Positions 6,260 to 8,757 of a DNA stretch of 8,757 nt are shown here, piece after piece. Positions within the stretch are counted from its first letter, which is position 1. Each line of letters begins with the position of its first letter. The notes beneath the pieces are model-generated. The model did not search any database. It was not told the DNA's origin and saw nothing but the letters and a program-made list of their open reading frames with translations. The stretch is from NCBI GenBank assembly GCA_963631415.1, contig CAVGQS010000110.1, positions 1 through 8,757 of the forward strand, given 5' to 3'. This stretch comes from UBA6382 sp963631415. Lineage in GTDB: Bacteria; Bacteroidota; Bacteroidia; Bacteroidales; Bacteroidaceae. The position numbers and the translations under genes were made by a program.

Positions 6260-7651
6260 TCAACGGCGCCACGGCGACCTGACGGCGCGACCCAAAAAGG
6301 CCTTTGCCTTAGGCTTGCGGATGGCGTAGAAAAGGGCAATCACCACAGTGGTCAGAATCTCCGACGCAGGCAGCGACAGCCACAGTCCCGTCTCGTCAGC
6401 CAGGTCGGAGAGAATGGCGAAGCACGGCACCAGGAAGACAAAGCCGCGCAGCAGCGCGAAGACCACGGCAGGCAAGACGCGCTCCACGCTCTGGTAGAAG
6501 CCTATGGCCGACAAATTGAAGATGAAGAAGACGAAGCTGACGGCATAGAGCGGGAAGCCCTCGACGGCTATCTGGGCGGCTGAGTTGTCGAGCGGCAAGA
6601 AAAGCGACACCAGCGCATCGGGAAACAGCACGAAAGCCACAGTGGTAATCACGCCGCAGGCAAACACAGCGCGGAGCGACACCCTGAAGGCCAAGGTGAC
6701 GCGGCGCATGTCGCCCGTGCCGAAATTGTAGCTGATGATGGGCTGCGCCGACTGGGCAATGGCGTTGCCTATCATGAAGACGAAGGGCAAGTAGTAGCAG
6801 CTCACGCCAAAGGCACCCACGCCGTCGTCGCCCATGATGCTCATGAACATGTGGTTGCCCACAAACATCAGCACCGCCATGGTGGCCTCGCCGAGCAGGG
6901 CGGAGAAGCCTATCTTGCACTGCTTGCGTATGTTGCGGAAGAAAAAGAGGGTCTTGCGCCAGCCCAGGTGGAGGGCGCGCAGGCGCAGCGTCTGGGCACC
7001 ATGGAGCATGTAGACCATGGCTATGGCTGCGCCGATGAAGCAGCTTATGGACGACGCCAGCGCCGCTCCCATGACGCCCCAGCCCAAGGGGAAGATGAAC
7101 AGCCAGTCGAGCACGGCATTGGCGGCGGCAGCGACCACGCTGCACCACATGGCGAGCTTGGGGGAGCCGTCGAGCCTGATGGCAAACAGCGCCACGGCTA
7201 TAAGCAGTTCAAAAAACAAGGTGGGCGAGAACCACACCAGGTAGTCCACCACCATGGGCAGCAGGTGGGCGGAAGAGCCCAGCAACCACGCCGTCTGCTT
7301 GGGGAATATCATGATGAGCGCCATGCACAGCGCCGAGACAGCGCCGGCGAAGGCCAGCGCCTGGGTGATGCACGTGCGCGCCAGCAGCACCTTGCCTCTC
7401 GACAGGCAGACCGACGCGATGACCGAACAGCCCGCCCCAATCATGAGGCCCACGCCCGTAAGCGCCATCAGCAGCGGTATGCAGATGTTGACGGCGGCAA
7501 TGCCGTCGCTGCCCACACCGTGGCCCACAAAGATGCCGTCGATGGTGGTCACGGCGCACAGGCTCAGCATGCCCAGCAGTGTGGGGAAAAACAGTTTTCT
7601 GAAAAGCACTGATACTTTCTCCGTGCCAAAATCCGTCGTTTCGTTCTTCAT
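6260..7651 (-). CDS. MATE family efflux transporter (MepA-like)
   Basis: Inner-membrane antiporter of 463 residues that would expel drugs or metabolites using the sodium or proton gradient. Hydrophobic segments run the whole length, consistent with 12 helices in two MatE halves (about 17-180 and 240-400). Family marks: DGIFVGHGVG at 38-47 followed by AAVNICIPL, DGSPKLAMW at 161-169, NAVLDWLFIF at 178-187, and SAQPIISYNFG at 301-311. The first of these is typical of the MepA-like branch. The tail is short and basic (RKPKAKAF onward). The ATG at 7651 leaves a 16-residue soluble N-terminus before the first helix. The gene stands alone behind a leader with an intrinsic terminator and a tiny leader ORF, suggesting inducible expression. 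The substrate is unknown; the family call is firm. Confidence 0.94.
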   Translation of the reverse strand: MKNETTDFGTEKVSVLFRKLFFPTLLGMLSLCAVTTIDGIFVGHGVGSDGIAAVNICIPLLMALTGVGLMIGAGCSVIASVCLSRGKVLLARTCITQALAFAGAVSALCMALIMIFPKQTAWLLGSSAHLLPMVVDYLVWFSPTLFFELLIAVALFAIRLDGSPKLAMWCSVVAAAANAVLDWLFIFPLGWGVMGAALASSISCFIGAAIAMVYMLHGAQTLRLRALHLGWRKTLFFFRNIRKQCKIGFSALLGEATMAVLMFVGNHMFMSIMGDDGVGAFGVSCYYLPFVFMIGNAIAQSAQPIISYNFGTGDMRRVTLAFRVSLRAVFACGVITTVAFVLFPDALVSLFLPLDNSAAQIAVEGFPLYAVSFVFFIFNLSAIGFYQSVERVLPAVVFALLRGFVFLVPCFAILSDLADETGLWLSLPASEILTTVVIALFYAIRKPKAKAFLGRAVRSPWRR

Positions 7652-7704
7652 CGATATTGTGTTGTATGGGTTCTTGTTCGTGCAAAAAAAAAACCGGACA
7701 ACAT
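7648..7704 (-). CDS. Possible 18-codon ORF overlapping the MATE start
   Basis: An ATG at 7704, inside the terminator hairpin, opens a frame that crosses the 10-T tract (read as Phe-Phe-Phe). It ends in a TGA that overlaps the MATE ATG as ATGA. Such overlap can couple translation. The frame is short, has no ribosome-binding sequence and its peptide resembles nothing I know, so chance is a real possibility. Confidence 0.2.
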   Translation of the reverse strand: MLSGFFFARTRTHTTQYR

Positions 7705-7732
7705 GATGGTTTTACCCTGTCATCTTATCCGG
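7684..7732 (-). terminator. Leader terminator upstream of the MATE gene
   Basis: On the minus strand CCGGAT (7732-7727) pairs with GTCCGG (7699-7694, one G-U pair), and GATG with CATC inside, followed by ten T (7693-7684). It ends 32 nt before the MATE ATG. No minus-strand gene lies upstream whose transcript it could end, because the neighbour DUF5606 gene points away. It therefore most likely acts as a conditional terminator for the pump. Confidence 0.8.
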
Positions 7733-7738
7733 CTTCAT
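7712..7738 (-). CDS. Putative 8-codon leader peptide of the MATE gene
   Basis: The ORF reads MKPDKMTG and stop. GGAGG stands 4 nt before its ATG (7747-7743). That is notable because the other genes of this window lack Shine-Dalgarno sequences and Bacteroidota use them little. Its codons cover the 5' arm of the leader terminator and the stop lies in the terminator loop, so a ribosome translating or stalled here would block the terminator and let the pump be made. Leader peptides of this kind control several antibiotic-resistance genes in other bacteria. Translation is inferred, not shown. GGAGG and ATG are also inside hairpin 2, which could make translation conditional. Confidence 0.45.
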   Translation of the reverse strand: MKPDKMTG

Positions 7739-7796
7739 TTCGCCTCCGATGAGGAATTGAAGACCGCCACCCAAAGGCGCGGACTGATATGGACTG

Positions 7797-7827
7797 CAAA
7801 GTTAGACACTATCTTTTGAACAACCAA
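7797..7827 (-). promoter_or_regulatory. Promoter of the MATE gene
   Basis: On the minus strand TAACTTTG (7804-7797) is a perfect Bacteroidota -7 box. TTGG (7827-7824) lies exactly 19 nt upstream at the -33 position. Transcription is expected near 7790. The -7 box, with the following C, is identical to those of the etf operon and the DUF5606 gene. Confidence 0.75.
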
Positions 7828-7906
7828 GCGAAAACGGAGGCTTTTTCAGGCGCCCCTCCCGTTAAAAAATTTCCGCCTTGCGCCCGGCTTTTTTTTGTGG
7901 CGCAAT

Positions 7907-7940
7907 ATTGTCAGCAACCCGAATAAAACAATTAACTTTG
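7907..7940 (+). promoter_or_regulatory. Promoter of the DUF5606 gene
   Basis: TAACTTTG at 7933-7940 is a perfect -7 box. A weak -33 candidate ATTG (7907-7910) lies 22 nt upstream, slightly longer spacing than usual. The start near 7947 gives a leader of about 47 nt that is A/C-rich and free of structure, common for well-expressed genes in this phylum. Together with the MATE promoter it makes this a divergent intergenic region; 7828-7906 holds nothing else I can name. Confidence 0.6.
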
Positions 7941-7993
7941 CTCTAGAAACAACACACAAACAAACACTACTTAAAAACACTACGAACCCGATT

Positions 7994-8437
7994 ATGAAAC
8001 AGAATATCCTGGCCATTAGCGGCAAACCCGGTCTGTATCTGCTGGTTGCAAGAGGCAACAACACAGTCATCGTTGAGAGCATGGACGGTAGCAAGAAGCG
8101 CTTCAGCGTAGGTCTGCGCGACCGCATCACCTCGCTCAACGACGTGTCTATCTACACCGACGACGAAGACGTGAAGCTGACCGACGTGTTCGAGTCGATG
8201 AAGAAGCACGAAGACGGCAAGACCGTAGACATGGACATCAAGAAGGCCTCCAAGGACGAACTCGCCGGCTACGTGGAGCAGGTGTTGCCCAACTTCGACC
8301 GCGACAGGGTCTACCCCAACGACATGAGGAAACTCATCACTTGGTACAACATCTTGGTGCAGAACGGCATCACCGAGTTCGCTGACCCCGAAGAGGAAGG
8401 CGAGGAGAATCCCGCTGAAGCACCCGCTGAGGCGTAA
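7994..8437 (+). CDS. DUF5606 domain-containing protein, function unknown
   Basis: Small soluble protein of 147 residues that I recognise as a DUF5606-type protein, a family known from Bacteroidota with no assigned function. The N-terminus MKQNILAISGKPGLYLLVAR begins a beta-rich domain with a short barrel-like pattern (roughly 1-60). Helical segments follow at about 60-120. The last 20 residues are a low-complexity acidic and Pro/Ala tail (EEEGEEN, then PAEAPAEA). There is no signal peptide or membrane segment. Start chosen at the ATG at 7994, where family similarity begins. A longer in-frame reading from 7895 would begin upstream of the promoter's -7 box and adds nothing conserved. The gene has its own promoter and a strong terminator, so it is transcribed alone. 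Family placement is from memory of the N-terminal pattern. Confidence 0.85.
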   Translation: MKQNILAISGKPGLYLLVARGNNTVIVESMDGSKKRFSVGLRDRITSLNDVSIYTDDEDVKLTDVFESMKKHEDGKTVDMDIKKASKDELAGYVEQVLPNFDRDRVYPNDMRKLITWYNILVQNGITEFADPEEEGEENPAEAPAEA

Positions 8438-8458
8438 CTCCAACACATCTACACATAC

Positions 8459-8513
8459 GGCTGACGGCCCGCAGAGCGACTGAATCCTTTGCGGTCCGTC
8501 AGCCTTTTTTTTT
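8459..8513 (+). terminator. Intrinsic terminator of the DUF5606 gene
   Basis: GGCTGACGG (8459-8467) pairs with CCGTCAGCC (8496-8504). A C-T mismatch and a second helix CCGCA/TGCGG follow inward, and nine T (8505-8513) come straight after. It begins 21 nt after the stop codon. This is a textbook intrinsic terminator for the plus strand. Confidence 0.93.
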
Positions 8514-8757
8514 GACGGCTCCTAAACCCCCAGAACATTCTTCCCCCAAAAGCCCTTTACGTGAAAATTCATGCAATTCGTGTTTACTTCATTTCCAGTG
8601 CGTTACGTTTCACGCGCACTTAAGAATTTTTAAGTAGGACTTGAGCGATTGAAAAGTAGGACTTAAAAAAATTTTATGCGGACTTAACGAAAAAATCTCC
8701 GCGGAAACGCTGCAAGATTTCCGCGGAAACGCTGCAACGTTTCGCCCGAAACGTTGC
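8514..8757. repeat. Gene-free right flank with ordered short repeats
   Basis: No gene is seen. At 8561-8584 lies an AATTC-based segment made of two 9-nt units, related in inverted orientation to 29-52. From 8612 a series of similar words ending in ACTT recurs every 21-22 nt (8612-8621, 8633-8642, 8655-8664, 8676-8685); the middle two share AAGTAGGACTT, itself a small palindrome. From 8698 an 18-mer starting TCCGCGGAAACG repeats exactly 22 nt later (8698-8715, 8720-8737), and a third diverged copy runs at 8740-8757. The array is cut by the window edge. Confidence 0.6.
8734..8757. repeat. Perfect 24-bp palindrome at the window edge
   Basis: GCAACGTTTCG (8734-8744), CC, then its exact reverse complement CGAAACGTTGC (8747-8757). 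It overlaps copies two and three of the 22-nt repeat and stops at the last base of the window, so it may be longer. It could be a protein-binding site, part of a terminator for a gene to the right, or a repeat-family unit; too little is visible to decide. Confidence 0.6.

Larger units (their letters stand above)
7652..7790 (-). promoter_or_regulatory. Structured 5' leader of the MATE gene (attenuator or riboswitch candidate)
   Basis: Transcription from the promoter at 7797-7827 gives about 139 nt before the MATE ATG. In order on the minus strand: hairpin 1 (CCGC 7782-7779 with GCGG 7767-7764); hairpin 2 at 7762-7733 (CTTCA with TGAAG outside, CCTC with GAGG inside), which buries a GGAGG and the ATG of a leader ORF; then directly the terminator hairpin at 7732-7694 with ten U. 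GTCCG at 7784-7780 can pair with CGGAT in the 5' arm of the terminator, an antiterminator candidate. I recognise no known riboswitch class. Either ribosome-dependent attenuation or ligand sensing would fit. Confidence 0.6.

Noticed and set aside
6025..6339. 104-codon minus-strand frame between the MATE and synthetase genes
   Set aside because: It overlaps the 3' end of the MATE gene in another frame, spans the synthetase promoter region and encodes no recognisable protein.
7652..7790. Known riboswitch classes (TPP, cobalamin, FMN, SAM, fluoride, guanidine) for the MATE leader
   Set aside because: None of the conserved core strings I know for these classes can be found; a covariance search remains decisive.
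7849..7896. GGCGC/GCGCC arms followed by eight T on the plus strand, as a terminator
   Set aside because: The arms are only 5 bp with a 26-nt loop, and no plus-strand gene ends upstream.
7895..7993. 33-residue extension of the DUF5606 protein
   Set aside because: It would start upstream of the gene's own -7 box at 7933-7940.
8612..8757. CRISPR array
   Set aside because: Units and gaps are too short, the two word types differ, there are no unique spacers of 30 nt or so, and no cas gene is present.

Overview
The window looks like a chromosomal segment of a Bacteroidales bacterium, Prevotella- or Muribaculaceae-like. The gene families fit: a DUF5606 protein, an ETF/acyl-CoA dehydrogenase operon of the anaerobe type, and a MepA-like MATE pump. 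Three promoters carry the Bacteroidota -7 box (TAnnTTTG, here TAACTTTGC each time), and the genes lack Shine-Dalgarno sequences. This placement is inference from gene content and signals; no 16S or other marker is present. Six full-length protein genes are supported, five on the minus strand and one on the plus strand. There is no rRNA, tRNA, IS element or CRISPR array.

Layout. 1-210: gene-free sequence with short degenerate repeats. 211-246: a strong terminator for the minus-strand operon etfB (3917-3036) > etfA (3034-1994) > acyl-CoA dehydrogenase (1986-277). The three genes are separated by only 1 and 7 nt and share one promoter at about 4046-4076. 4085-4108: a hairpin terminator closing the preceding minus-strand unit, an ACSM-like acyl-CoA synthetase (6028-4370) with its own likely promoter near 6100. 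7651-6260: a MATE efflux transporter, minus strand, behind a leader of about 140 nt. 7994-8437: a divergent plus-strand DUF5606 gene with its own promoter and terminator. 8514-8757: gene-free, rich in ordered short repeats and palindromes.

How the genes work together. The synthetase would activate a carboxylic acid to its CoA thioester. The dehydrogenase would oxidise an acyl-CoA (or reduce an enoyl-CoA), and EtfAB would carry the electrons. EtfB and EtfA carry sequence blocks that I associate with the NADH-linked, possibly bifurcating, ETFs of anaerobes. The substrate cannot be read from the sequence.

The most interesting item is the MATE leader (7652-7790). It holds a hairpin that sequesters a GGAGG and the start codon of an 8-codon leader ORF. 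Directly after it comes an intrinsic terminator with a 10-T tract, 32 nt before the pump gene, and the leader ORF runs through the 5' arm of that terminator. This is the architecture of an attenuator or riboswitch controlling a drug or metabolite exporter, and I could not match it to an RNA class I know. Secondary items are an inverted repeat over the etf promoter, a stem-loop before the synthetase gene, and a 21-22-nt periodic repeat array ending in a perfect 24-bp palindrome at the right edge.
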